Source: Bacteroidota bacterium
Lineage (GTDB): Bacteria; Bacteroidota; Bacteroidia; Bacteroidales; VadinHA17
Length of the DNA stretch: 60,929 nt
Assembly (NCBI GenBank): GCA_012729475.1
Contig: JAAYDB010000059.1
Location: forward strand, 1 to 60,929
Reading direction: 5' to 3'
Part shown: positions 32,978 to 42,452 of the stretch, piece after piece
Numbering within the stretch: the stretch's first letter is position 1
Layout of the letters: every line of letters starts with the position of its first letter
Notes under the pieces: model-generated
The model's database searches: none
What the model was told of the DNA's origin: nothing
The model's input: the letters and a program-made list of their open reading frames with translations, nothing else
Translations under genes and position numbers: made by a program

Positions 32978-35545
32978 ATGAAAAAATCATTTTATTTTGT
33001 ATCTGCAGTTGTGTCCTTTTTCATACTGGCCTCTGCAGGTTTGTTTTTGTCGTGCGACAATGTATCTTCCTCATCAGGAGAAGAATTCATATTGAATGAC
33101 AAAGACTATTTCGAAGCCAGAGGTTTCAATGTAATGGTTTTTGAAAACCAGTACAACCCAACGTTCTTCGATGAAAAGATAGCCGGTGTATTTATGATAC
33201 ATCATGGTTTAAGAACAGCCACAGGAGGTGCTGTCAGAATTAATCCGACACCTGAGCAGTGGGATGCAATCCCCACGATGGTAGAACGTAATGTTAACAG
33301 GGAAAACAACAGTATTGATGTTGTCCTCAGTTATGATGATTATGATTTTACTTCTAAGTTAGTAGTTAAGCCCCAGGGCAATGCGATCATCCTCAGTGTG
33401 GAGCTTGATGAACCTCTTCCTGAAGTCCTTGAAGGAAGAGCCGGCCTTAATCTGGAATTTCTGCCTACAGAGTATTTTGAAAAATCATTTCTTGCAGATG
33501 ACAAGACAGGTTTATTCCCTCTCTATCCATCCAGTTCCATGGAAGTAAGGCCTAATTCAGAAAAATTTCCACAGTTTGCCGGTCATACCACTTTTGACGA
33601 TCGTGGAAGAGATGAATTTGTTGAGGCATTGCCCATAGCACAGGGAAAGACGTTTATTCTGGCTCCGGAAGACCCTGAGCGAAGAGTTAAAATTGAATCA
33701 TCTGACAACGATATTATGCTTCTGGATGGTCGTAACGTTGCCCAGAATGGCTGGTTTGTGGTTCGTACCATTATTCCTTCAGGAAAAACCGGTAAAGTAG
33801 TAGAATGGATAATAAGTCCGAATCTTATTCCGGGATGGATAAGGCCTCCTGTAATTGCACATTCACAAGTGGGTTACTTCCCGGATGAGGATAAAGTTGC
33901 CGTTATTGAACTTGATAAAAATGACAAAGTACTGGGCCGTGCCACTCTTTTAAAAATAAACGATAATGGGAAATGGGCTGAAGCTTTCAGCGCCCCTCCC
34001 CTGGAATGGGGTGAATACCTGAGATATAATTATGCAAAATTTGATTTTTCAGAGGTTCGTGATCCCGGATTGTATATGATCCAATATGGTGATGTGGAAT
34101 CAGATGTCTTCCAGATCGGGACACATATTTACTCTGATGCCTGGCATAAAACTCTTGATGTCTTTTTTCCGGCACAAATGGATCATATGTTTGTAAATGA
34201 AGCCTACCGTGTATGGCATGGCCGTCCTTACCTTGATGATGCCAGACAGGCTCCGGTCAATCATCAGCATTTCGATGGTTACCGTATGGGAGAAAGTACC
34301 GGAACAAAATACAAACCGGGAGAACATATCCCAGGTCTGGATATGGGAGGATGGTTCGATGCAGGCGATTTTGACATACAAACAGGCAGACACAGCGCTG
34401 TTGTCCCCTCTCTCATCAATACCTGGGAAACATTTGATGTTGAGCGTGATGAGACTCTTATAGATCAGAAACAGCGTTTTGTAGATATTCACCATCCTGA
34501 CGGCACTCCTGACCTGCTCCAGCAGATTGAACATGGCACTCTTGCACTGATTGCCCAGTACAGAGCCTTCGGCAGAGCTACAAGAGGTATTATTGTTCCA
34601 AACCTCCATCAGTATCATCACCTGGGAGATGCCATTAACGAAACCGACAACCTCATTTATGATCCAAGCCTGAGACCTTATGAAATAAGAGGTAATTACA
34701 GCGGTACTCCTGACGACAGATGGGTTTTTACAAATGAAAGTCCACGTGAGAACTATGGTATGTATACCGCTCTTGCAGCTGCAGGCCGTGTTCTGAAAGG
34801 TTATAATGATGCTCTTGCCAGTGAGTGCCTCGCAGCAGCAAAAAAAGGCTGGGTCGATCAACATAATAAACCGGAAACACAACCGGCAGGAAGAGGTTTT
34901 ATGTTTGGCGGATCAGCTGAAATGGCAACTGCCCTCGAACTCTTCATTTCAACCGGAGAAAAACATTATGCTGATAAATTTGTAGAGTTATTCTGGCCTT
35001 CAATGGAACAAGGGTACAATATGAATATGAGTATAGCTCTTCATGCTATCCCCTATATGGATGAGGAATTTAAAACTAAACTGATTCCCTTCGTTGAGAA
35101 ATATAAAGAATCCAATGATGAACTTACCAATGCCAATCCTTTTGGTGTCTCAATAGGAGCAGGTGGCTGGGGTGGTAATAACCAGATAGTCAGTTGGGCT
35201 TTAACAAACTATAAGCTACATAAAGAATTCCCTGAAATTATAGGCCCTGAGTATTATTTCCGGGGACTTCATTATATTCATGGCTGCCACCCCGGATCCA
35301 ATATATCATTTATTTCCGGAGTGGGTACCCGATCCAAAAAATATGCATACGGAACTAACCGGGCAGACTTCAGTTTTATTGCCGGCGGTGTTGTACCCGG
35401 TATCGTAATCTTAAAACCCGATTTCCCGGAACACCAAGAAGACTGGCCATTCTTCTGGGGAGAAAATGAATATGTAATCGATGTATCTGCCGATTATATT
35501 TATCTTATCCATGCTGCTAATGATCTGAGTCAATCAGAAAATTGA
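32978..35545 (+). CDS. Glycoside hydrolase family 9 lipoprotein
   Basis: The 855-residue product has a lipobox ending LFLSC (Cys26), so it is probably a surface or periplasmic lipoprotein. The N-terminal 280 residues hold extra beta domains. An Ig-like CelD_N domain comes next (PPVIAHSQVGYFP at about 287, DPGLYMIQYGDVESDVFQI). The (alpha/alpha)6 catalytic domain shows GGWFDAGDFDIQTG, with the Asp residues that activate water, and near the end GCHPGSN and WGENEYVIDVSADYI, whose Glu is the usual catalytic acid. GH9 enzymes are mostly endo-beta-1,4-glucanases or related beta-glucan hydrolases. The next gene begins 7 bp downstream, so the two hydrolases form a unit. Confidence 0.92.
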   Translation: MKKSFYFVSAVVSFFILASAGLFLSCDNVSSSSGEEFILNDKDYFEARGFNVMVFENQYNPTFFDEKIAGVFMIHHGLRTATGGAVRINPTPEQWDAIPTMVERNVNRENNSIDVVLSYDDYDFTSKLVVKPQGNAIILSVELDEPLPEVLEGRAGLNLEFLPTEYFEKSFLADDKTGLFPLYPSSSMEVRPNSEKFPQFAGHTTFDDRGRDEFVEALPIAQGKTFILAPEDPERRVKIESSDNDIMLLDGRNVAQNGWFVVRTIIPSGKTGKVVEWIISPNLIPGWIRPPVIAHSQVGYFPDEDKVAVIELDKNDKVLGRATLLKINDNGKWAEAFSAPPLEWGEYLRYNYAKFDFSEVRDPGLYMIQYGDVESDVFQIGTHIYSDAWHKTLDVFFPAQMDHMFVNEAYRVWHGRPYLDDARQAPVNHQHFDGYRMGESTGTKYKPGEHIPGLDMGGWFDAGDFDIQTGRHSAVVPSLINTWETFDVERDETLIDQKQRFVDIHHPDGTPDLLQQIEHGTLALIAQYRAFGRATRGIIVPNLHQYHHLGDAINETDNLIYDPSLRPYEIRGNYSGTPDDRWVFTNESPRENYGMYTALAAAGRVLKGYNDALASECLAAAKKGWVDQHNKPETQPAGRGFMFGGSAEMATALELFISTGEKHYADKFVELFWPSMEQGYNMNMSIALHAIPYMDEEFKTKLIPFVEKYKESNDELTNANPFGVSIGAGGWGGNNQIVSWALTNYKLHKEFPEIIGPEYYFRGLHYIHGCHPGSNISFISGVGTRSKKYAYGTNRADFSFIAGGVVPGIVILKPDFPEHQEDWPFFWGENEYVIDVSADYIYLIHAANDLSQSEN

Positions 35546-35552
35546 TGACAGT

Positions 35553-38300
35553 ATGAATAAAACGACATTATCAGGAATATTTAATTGGTGTTTAGCCAGA
35601 TTTTTCACATTCCTGATGATGTCGTTTCTTATTGCGGCACCTCTGACTGCTGCCGACTATAATGTCACAGGTAAAATAACCGATGCTTTTGGAAATACAA
35701 TTCCCGATGCACAAATCTCTTTTTCATCAGGGAACACCCTCTATTCAGGAATATCACGAAGTGACGGAACATATTCAATCCGTTTATTTGCATTATATGA
35801 GGATGTTCCCGGTCTGATTGAGCTGGCTAAGCCATATCCCAATCCTTTTTCTCACTCTGTAAATATCCCTTTTATTATAAACACTGACGGCGATATTCGT
35901 TTTTCTGTATATAATTTTACCGGTCAGAAAATCACTGAGCTGTTATTCCCTTCCACTTCTGCAGGAAGTTATCAGATTGCATGGGACGGAAGGACAAATA
36001 ACGGGACACCTGTACAACAGGGTTATTATATTTACTCTCTTACCTTCAGGGGAAGGACTACTTCCGGTAAGCTGCTCAAAATTGCAGGTCAGTCCTCCTA
36101 TTCTTCAGGCACGGGACTTGTATCTCTTATGCCGCCTCCTTTCAATACATTACCATCTCTCAACACTGGAAGATATGCTGTTACGGCTACCGTTAAACTA
36201 GATAACTATTATCCTGTAAGACTTACAAATATTACTATAGGTTGTGATACAGTGATAAATTTTGAACTTGCGGCAAAACAATATATGCCCTACAGGACAT
36301 CAGGAGATCATATTGAGATGTTCACCGGGACAGGTTACAGGCCTGTGCTACTGAAAGGAATAAATCTCGGATCTTCACCTCCCGGATATTTCCCCGGAGA
36401 GATTGCTTATGCTGTTGAATCCCTGACAGAAGGGACATATGAAAAATGGATAAAAGAGATGGCAGAAGCAGGTTTTAATTGCATCAGGATATATACCCTG
36501 CATCCTCCCGTTTTTTATGAAAAACTTGCTGAATACAACCAGCGTAACCCGGATAACCCTTTGCTTCTTTTCCAGGGTATCTGGCTTGATGAGATTGAAG
36601 ACAATAATAATCCGGATGACTATGATCTTGTACTTCGGACTGAAGCTTTCCGGTCGGGTATACGTGAGGTAATAGACTGCATACACGGGAACAACACCAT
36701 TGCTCCCAGACCGGGAAGAGCTCATGGCACATATCTCACCGATGTAAGCAGATGGACCGCAGGTTATATAACAGGAAGAGAGATAATGCCTGAGGAAATA
36801 GATTCAACTGATCTATTTCACCCGGAACTCACTTCTTTTTCGGGTTTTCAATTCAGTATATCAGATGCAACAGCTTCGGAAGTGTTTATAACACAAATGC
36901 TTGATGAAGTTGTATCTTACGAGAATGATCAGTATAATGTAAGACGCCCTGTTAGCATATCAAGCTGGCCAACCCTTGATCCTCTCTCCCATCCCGTTGA
37001 TCCTGACGAAGACAAAGCCTCTTTTGATATCTGTAAGATACAGGGAAAAACCGGCCATGCAGGAATTTTCGCCTGCTACCATGCCTACCCGTACTACCCC
37101 AATTTCATAAGCCAGGAACCTTCCTATCAGATCTATGAAGATGAGTACGGTCAAAACAGCTATCTCGGTTATCTGGTCGCCCTTAAGGATCATTATTCAG
37201 AAATACCTCTCGTGATAGGAGAATTTGGAGTTCCATCCAGCTGGAACAGTGCCCATGAATCATTCAGCGATATGGATCACGGAGGCTATTCCGAAAACCA
37301 GCAAGGTGAGAAAAACATGCGTCTCATGCACAATATTCTGTCTTCAGGCTGTGCAGGCGGTTTTGTTTTTGCATGGATGGATGAATGGTTTAAACCCACG
37401 TGGCTTATTGCCTATCTTGAAGCCTATGGCTTCCCCTCTGAAGAAGTGACCATCCCTACACGGCAACTCTGGCATAACCTGTTGTCACCGGAACAAAACT
37501 TTGGCCTTCTTACCTTCAGTCAGACTAATACCGGGCCATTCATACAATACCAGCTGGATAATAGCACAGGGCCGGTAAGTAAGGTGGAGATAACCAATGA
37601 TAACTGCTTCCTTATGTTAGAGCTTGAAACCTCTCAGAACATAACTCCGGGAGATACAATGATGATCGCACTTGATACTTATCTCAGCAACACAGGAGAA
37701 TCACTCTTCCCTGACGGGAAAAACATTCCCAACAGATCAGAGTTTCTACTCAATATAGTGTTCGGGCAGGACACAGCTCTTCACCATGTTACAGAAGCCT
37801 ATGACATGAATGGTCTGACTCCCAGATTCAATCTTTCTGATCCTGCTGTACAGAAATACAAAAGCATTGTTACCGATGGTGCCCCATGGGTATTAATGAA
37901 ATTCTATAACGACTCTTACATGCTCACAGTAGATACAACAGGGAAACTGCCTGTTGAAAATTCATCTGACTATTCTTTCGGAGAACGCACTGCCGTTGCC
38001 TGGTATAACAACAAAGTGAAAATCAGACTCCCGTGGACCCTCCTGTATTTCTATGATCCCACACAGATGAGAGTGATTGACGGGGCTGAGACACACGATG
38101 GCGGACGTTCATACGAGATCAAAACAAGCCAGTCGGATGGTATAGCACTTTCTGTTAATTATAAAAATAATGTAGTTTCCTCCACAACAAGATACAGCTG
38201 GACAAAATGGCTGATAGCACCTCCTACAGTCAGTGTCGAAAAGAAATCCTATCAGATAGTTAAATCCGGTTTAACTTCTCTTCCATTCTTCGCCGACTGA
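35553..38300 (+). CDS. Secreted TIM-barrel glycan hydrolase with internal T9SS-like domain
   Basis: The 915-residue protein has a signal peptide ending near AAPLTAA. A CarboxypepD_reg-like start follows at 36-80 (YNVTGKITDAFGNTIPDAQI). At about 88-178 is a domain that looks just like a T9SS type A sorting / FlgD-like Ig domain (PYPNPFSHSVNIPF, SVYNFTGQKI, GYYIYSLTFRGR). More beta structure follows, and from about 255 a TIM barrel (LLKGINLGSSPPGYFPGE, GFNCIRIYTLHPP) with a GEFGVPS strand whose Glu is the likely nucleophile, as in GH5/GH2-type barrels. A beta-rich C-terminal part ends LPFFAD. The last 49 bp overlap the 3' end of the convergent GT2 gene. The exact GH family is not certain. Confidence 0.78.
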   Translation: MNKTTLSGIFNWCLARFFTFLMMSFLIAAPLTAADYNVTGKITDAFGNTIPDAQISFSSGNTLYSGISRSDGTYSIRLFALYEDVPGLIELAKPYPNPFSHSVNIPFIINTDGDIRFSVYNFTGQKITELLFPSTSAGSYQIAWDGRTNNGTPVQQGYYIYSLTFRGRTTSGKLLKIAGQSSYSSGTGLVSLMPPPFNTLPSLNTGRYAVTATVKLDNYYPVRLTNITIGCDTVINFELAAKQYMPYRTSGDHIEMFTGTGYRPVLLKGINLGSSPPGYFPGEIAYAVESLTEGTYEKWIKEMAEAGFNCIRIYTLHPPVFYEKLAEYNQRNPDNPLLLFQGIWLDEIEDNNNPDDYDLVLRTEAFRSGIREVIDCIHGNNTIAPRPGRAHGTYLTDVSRWTAGYITGREIMPEEIDSTDLFHPELTSFSGFQFSISDATASEVFITQMLDEVVSYENDQYNVRRPVSISSWPTLDPLSHPVDPDEDKASFDICKIQGKTGHAGIFACYHAYPYYPNFISQEPSYQIYEDEYGQNSYLGYLVALKDHYSEIPLVIGEFGVPSSWNSAHESFSDMDHGGYSENQQGEKNMRLMHNILSSGCAGGFVFAWMDEWFKPTWLIAYLEAYGFPSEEVTIPTRQLWHNLLSPEQNFGLLTFSQTNTGPFIQYQLDNSTGPVSKVEITNDNCFLMLELETSQNITPGDTMMIALDTYLSNTGESLFPDGKNIPNRSEFLLNIVFGQDTALHHVTEAYDMNGLTPRFNLSDPAVQKYKSIVTDGAPWVLMKFYNDSYMLTVDTTGKLPVENSSDYSFGERTAVAWYNNKVKIRLPWTLLYFYDPTQMRVIDGAETHDGGRSYEIKTSQSDGIALSVNYKNNVVSSTTRYSWTKWLIAPPTVSVEKKSYQIVKSGLTSLPFFAD

Positions 38301-39724
38301 CGTAATGTAGGCTTTCTTACTGTTTTCTTCTTTTTGTCAAATCCCGATCTGTCGGCTTGTCCCCATCCTTTTTTCCGTCTCAGGGCTTCAAAATTTCCCC
38401 TTATGGCAAACCAGGTATGTACAGGATAAAAGAAAGGCTCAAGTAATGCGGTACCCAATAGTTTCAGCACATCTCTTTTTTTCTTGTATTTATGAAATGT
38501 AATTTCTTCAAACAAAACAGACCAGGTTGAAAGAGCAACAGCAAAAGTGTAGACAAAAAGAAATAGCAGTAAATAGAATGGCCAGTTAAGAGCATTTATA
38601 ATTATAAGATATATTGTAAACACAAAACCGGCAAAAGCAATTAACGGAGAAAGCCATTCAAAGAATAACCAGTATGGATACCCAAGTAATCCCAATTGCT
38701 TGTATTCAGGATTCAGGCACATTTTCCTGTGAGTCCACAACGATTCAACCAGCCCTCTTGTCCATCTTGTCCTCTGCCTCCTCAAAGACTTTACATCTGA
38801 AGGCACTTCTGTCCAACACAGAGGATCCGGAATATAAGTGACCTCATATTTACGATCGTGCTCAGACATATAACGCCTCATTCGCAGAACGAGTTCCATG
38901 TCTTCTCCAACTGTTTTTGTACTATATCCGCCCGCATTAATAACAGTCTCCCTGTCGAAAATCCCCATAGCCCCGGATATAAGCATCAAACCATCCAGAT
39001 GGCTCCATGCCATCCTTCCAAGAAGAAAAGCCCTGGTGTATTCAAGTACCTGAAAACGTGGCAAAATCTTTTTTGGAATATGAATCTCCCTTATATGCCC
39101 ACGTTCCACCTCACATGAATTAACTATCCTGATAACCCCTCCTGATCCGATAACCTTACGTTCTTTTTCCTCAAGAAAAGGCTTTACAAGCTTTAATATA
39201 GAATCCGGTTCAATTATTGAATCTGCGTCAATAGAAACAAAAAGTGAACTCTTGCATATATTTATACCGGCATTGAGAGAATCAGCTTTTCCTCCATTGT
39301 TTTTGTCGATCACAGTCAGCCTTGTATAGGAGGGATCTTTCGATTTATAAACACCCCTTATCCTCTCACATGGTATACGATAATCAAAATAATAATTGAC
39401 CTTTACAAGATCATAAGCTTCCATGATCTTTTCAAAGGTGTTATCTGTTGATCCGTCATTAACCAGAATAACTTCGAAATTATTGTAATACAGAGATAAT
39501 AATGTTCTTATGTTATCAATAATAGTCTTACTCTCATTGAAAGCCGGAGCAATAATTGATATTTTAGGACTTAAAGGAGATAAAACCAGAGAGTTGTAAT
39601 TGACATAACTGTTCTTTCTCAGATATTTACGTAACTCAAGGGCGGAAAATATCCCGAGACAAAGATATGACACAAATATTATCAGTGTCAGAATGAAAAC
39701 TATATGTCCGAATAGTAAATCCAT
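38252..39724 (-). CDS. Processive family 2 glycosyltransferase (membrane polysaccharide synthase)
   Basis: The 490-residue protein has an N-terminal membrane helix and a GT-A catalytic domain with VNDGSTDNTF, VSIDADSIIEPD (DxD), GEDMELVLRM and the processivity motif QRTRW (LRRQRTRWTRGL). Two or more membrane helices lie at about 360-420, then a basic tail. This is the plan of PgaC, HasA and BcsA-type synthases, which polymerise and push a beta-linked glycan across the inner membrane. It is last in a four-gene operon, 5 bp after the HEAT gene. Which sugar it uses cannot be told. There is no PilZ domain, so control by c-di-GMP is not evident. Confidence 0.9.
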   Translation of the reverse strand: MDLLFGHIVFILTLIIFVSYLCLGIFSALELRKYLRKNSYVNYNSLVLSPLSPKISIIAPAFNESKTIIDNIRTLLSLYYNNFEVILVNDGSTDNTFEKIMEAYDLVKVNYYFDYRIPCERIRGVYKSKDPSYTRLTVIDKNNGGKADSLNAGINICKSSLFVSIDADSIIEPDSILKLVKPFLEEKERKVIGSGGVIRIVNSCEVERGHIREIHIPKKILPRFQVLEYTRAFLLGRMAWSHLDGLMLISGAMGIFDRETVINAGGYSTKTVGEDMELVLRMRRYMSEHDRKYEVTYIPDPLCWTEVPSDVKSLRRQRTRWTRGLVESLWTHRKMCLNPEYKQLGLLGYPYWLFFEWLSPLIAFAGFVFTIYLIIINALNWPFYLLLFLFVYTFAVALSTWSVLFEEITFHKYKKKRDVLKLLGTALLEPFFYPVHTWFAIRGNFEALRRKKGWGQADRSGFDKKKKTVRKPTLRQSAKNGREVKPDLTI

Positions 39725-39729
39725 AGCTT

Positions 39730-41370
39730 CTAATATATTCTTCGGTCAAGAACGTGTCTTACAATAATATTATAGTTTTTGTACTCCGACTTCATCAGTT
39801 TAACAAGAGCTTTTACTCCTTCCTCCCCGTTGTTTTCTATTGCTTTCGTAGCTTCAATCTGTAACTGGACATCGTCCTCCTTGTCAAGCACCAGAGTAAG
39901 AAAACCCATCATCGACAAATCAGGCATCTTACCCATTGCCTTTACAATCTCCAGGCAAATACCATAATCCTGATCTTTATACATCCTCTTCATTGTCCCA
40001 AGTGTTGATCTCATCTCCATGTCTCCTGCAACTTGTATTGCGAGTTTCTTTACTTCGGGCTCAGGATGCATAATTGTTTCTCTCACATCATCTTCTGCAT
40101 CGTTTTGTTTAAACTCTCTTATCATACGAAGAGCGAACATGGCAACTGTCGTATTTTCAGATTTTAACCACTGCTTAAATGGAGGCACCGGTATATCATG
40201 CTGGATGATCATCTCATGAAGAGATATCTGTTCCCATAAAGAGAAGGGTCTGGTCAGATGTGACAGGAATTCAAAAGAATTTTCATCGCCAAGTCTGACA
40301 AGGGCTATTTGCGCTTCCATACGGAGAATATCATTCGACGAATTGAGCGCTTTATAAATTTCCTCATTTGCATCCCTTATGTTCATAAATGCAAGTTCCC
40401 TGAAACCTTTTATTTTCTTATGCCAGCGTTTATCTCTTGCCCTTCTGACAGAATCCCTGTCCAGTCCCAGATGCTTATACAGACTTAACAGTTTCTTTTC
40501 CTCTTCACCTTTAAGGTTAATACTCACATCTATCATCTGGTCGATAAGCACCTGCCGGCGAAAAGTATCAGAGGCGATAGGACGGAAATCGTCAGGATTG
40601 GCATTGCTAAAAAGATAGTCCAGAATAAGACCCTGGTATTTCTCCAGGAGATACTGGCGTAATTTTTCTTCCTTTTCCATCCTTCTCCTGTTTAACAGAA
40701 TGACAATCAGCAAAACAAGCATTGTCGTAATGGAAAAAGCTATTGTTGCAATGAGAGAATTGACAAAGGAAATTGATTTACCAAAATAATCTATTCTTTT
40801 AAGCCAGGGGTTATCTTCATTCAGGAAAAGGATTTCAGCCGGAGTTACCGCAACTGCTTGTTCTGTAATAATGTTATCTGAGAGTAATCCTGTATCATTT
40901 TTCGTTTCAGCAGTACCAGCGCCGGTGACAATTTCCTGAAATGTGCCTGGACTATTAATATTAATCCTGTTTTGTGCCACCTGTTGGGTTTCTTCTATTA
41001 CTTCTTTCCCCTTTCCAGATATCTTTCCGGGTATTGGAGATTTTGAAATCCTGACTTTGAAAAAGCCATCTTCGTCAACCATGATAGCATTCCTGTCAAT
41101 GTATTCCCTTACTTCATTAAGAAAAGCCTGAGCGTTTATTCTCCTCCGGAAAGCGCCTAACTGTACCGGAAAATCATTCATCCCGGATGCCACAAAACCT
41201 TTTATTATTGCATTTTCAATATTATATTCAAGAGTTATATCAGATATGGTTTCCGGCTCAGGACTAATAGCACCTGAGATACCCGAATCAGCTATCTGTT
41301 GCGCAGAAGATACTGTCTGCAGTAGAAAAAGGGATAAGAGAGCTGTTATGAATAAAACAAAATGCTTCAT
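39730..41370 (-). CDS. Membrane protein with SPOR-like and HEAT-repeat domains
   Basis: The 546-residue product has a signal peptide ending VSSAQ. A segment at about 55-112 resembles a SPOR-type fold (DFPVQLGAFRRRINAQAFLN ... GFFKVRISKSP). A membrane helix lies at about 207-233 (NSLIATIAFSITTMLVLLIV). A cytoplasmic helical region follows, with HEAT-like repeats over about 330-546 (MEAQIALVRLGDENSFEFLS, VKKLAIQVAGDMEMRSTLGT, IEATKAIENNGEEGVKALVK). It thus has a periplasmic glycan- or peptide-binding part and a cytoplasmic scaffold. Its ATG overlaps the stop of the YaiO gene (TAATG) and the synthase follows after 5 bp. It may be the copolymerase-like scaffold of the machine. Confidence 0.8.
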   Translation of the reverse strand: MKHFVLFITALLSLFLLQTVSSAQQIADSGISGAISPEPETISDITLEYNIENAIIKGFVASGMNDFPVQLGAFRRRINAQAFLNEVREYIDRNAIMVDEDGFFKVRISKSPIPGKISGKGKEVIEETQQVAQNRININSPGTFQEIVTGAGTAETKNDTGLLSDNIITEQAVAVTPAEILFLNEDNPWLKRIDYFGKSISFVNSLIATIAFSITTMLVLLIVILLNRRRMEKEEKLRQYLLEKYQGLILDYLFSNANPDDFRPIASDTFRRQVLIDQMIDVSINLKGEEEKKLLSLYKHLGLDRDSVRRARDKRWHKKIKGFRELAFMNIRDANEEIYKALNSSNDILRMEAQIALVRLGDENSFEFLSHLTRPFSLWEQISLHEMIIQHDIPVPPFKQWLKSENTTVAMFALRMIREFKQNDAEDDVRETIMHPEPEVKKLAIQVAGDMEMRSTLGTMKRMYKDQDYGICLEIVKAMGKMPDLSMMGFLTLVLDKEDDVQLQIEATKAIENNGEEGVKALVKLMKSEYKNYNIIVRHVLDRRIY

Positions 41371-42449
41371 TATTTCATCTTAAGTGCATAGATGAGGTTA
41401 ATATTTCCTTCAAAGCGGTTGCGTAATTGTCCCTCCTGGTACTCCTCCCTCGAATATCCTGCCCCTATACGCATTTTTATTTTTTCGGAAAGAGAAACAA
41501 AATATGCAAGTCTAACACTGTTGGCATTAAGCCGCTCCACATCGGTCTGTACATCAAAGGGTTCATCCGGAGCGGTTCCGGTACCAAGAGTGAGCTGAAG
41601 GTAATCAGTATCATTGAAATATCTTCGTCCGTTAAGATAAAAGGAAGTCGTTGGTCCATTATCTTTAAAATACACATATCCCTTTAGTGAGAACCAGAAT
41701 TTATTCAGGTATTTTTCCACAGATAGTCCTGAAATAAAAATATTCCGGTCAAAATAATAATAATTGAGACCTGCCGACACAGCCCATCCATCAGGCAGTA
41801 TCTGCCATAGTTCCAATGCAGCTCTGTGACTGGGGAAATAATCACCCGGACTATAGGCATAAGCAATATATGCATAATTCTTATCAGATATAGTTGGCCA
41901 GGCTTCAGCTTCAAACTGCAACTCTGTAACACTCATCTCCGGATCATCTTTTTTAATATTGCCTGCATTTATTCCGGCTGTTACCGGTCCAAAGTTAAAA
42001 TGATGACCGCCACCTGCCTTGAATATCTGCCAGAAACGGGAATAAGGTTCACTGAAGGAATCAAATGAATAACCAATTCTTATATCTGAAGCTACAGGTG
42101 TATTTTCTTTTGACCACAATGTTATGTCTCTTCTGGCTGAAAGAGCATCAGGGTTGTCTGGCTCTGTCATCAACAGAGTATCTATCACAGCTGCTGCCAG
42201 TTCATATTTTTTTTGCCAGGCAAGGATACGTCCTAAAAGTATGCGTGCATCCCCATAATCAGGGTATTCATTCACCAGCTTCCTTGCAGCAACAGCTGCT
42301 TCCTGATAATTACCCTCAAAGGCTATGGAACGTATTCTTCCATATTCAGCTTCAGGATCATCTGTATATTGTGCCGCAAGGGGTGCAGAAACAAGTAAAA
42401 ATGAAAATAAATAACAGATAATTAATATAATATGATGTTTTCTGTGCAT
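41370..42449 (-). CDS. YaiO-like outer-membrane beta-barrel protein with TPR start
   Basis: The 359-residue product has a signal peptide ending PLAAQ. A short TPR-like part follows (residues about 35-105: NYQEAAVAARKLVNEYPDYG, ARILLGRILAWQKKYELAAA, TEPDNPDALSARRDITLW), then alternating beta strands to the end, such as ASDIRIGYSFDSFSEPY and FSLKGYVYFKDNGPTTSFYL. This is the plan of the YaiO family, named after an E. coli protein encoded near a GT2 (YaiP). TPR plus barrel is also the plan of the exporters BcsC and PgaA. In this operon it is likely to be the outer-membrane pore for the polymer. It starts 3 bp after the response regulator. Confidence 0.85.
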   Translation of the reverse strand: MHRKHHIILIICYLFSFLLVSAPLAAQYTDDPEAEYGRIRSIAFEGNYQEAAVAARKLVNEYPDYGDARILLGRILAWQKKYELAAAVIDTLLMTEPDNPDALSARRDITLWSKENTPVASDIRIGYSFDSFSEPYSRFWQIFKAGGGHHFNFGPVTAGINAGNIKKDDPEMSVTELQFEAEAWPTISDKNYAYIAYAYSPGDYFPSHRAALELWQILPDGWAVSAGLNYYYFDRNIFISGLSVEKYLNKFWFSLKGYVYFKDNGPTTSFYLNGRRYFNDTDYLQLTLGTGTAPDEPFDVQTDVERLNANSVRLAYFVSLSEKIKMRIGAGYSREEYQEGQLRNRFEGNINLIYALKMK

Positions 42450-42452
42450 ATA

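Noticed and set aside
34100-34882. 260-residue open frame on the minus strand of the GH9 gene
   Set aside because: Antisense to the conserved GH9 catalytic domain; no start context or known domain.
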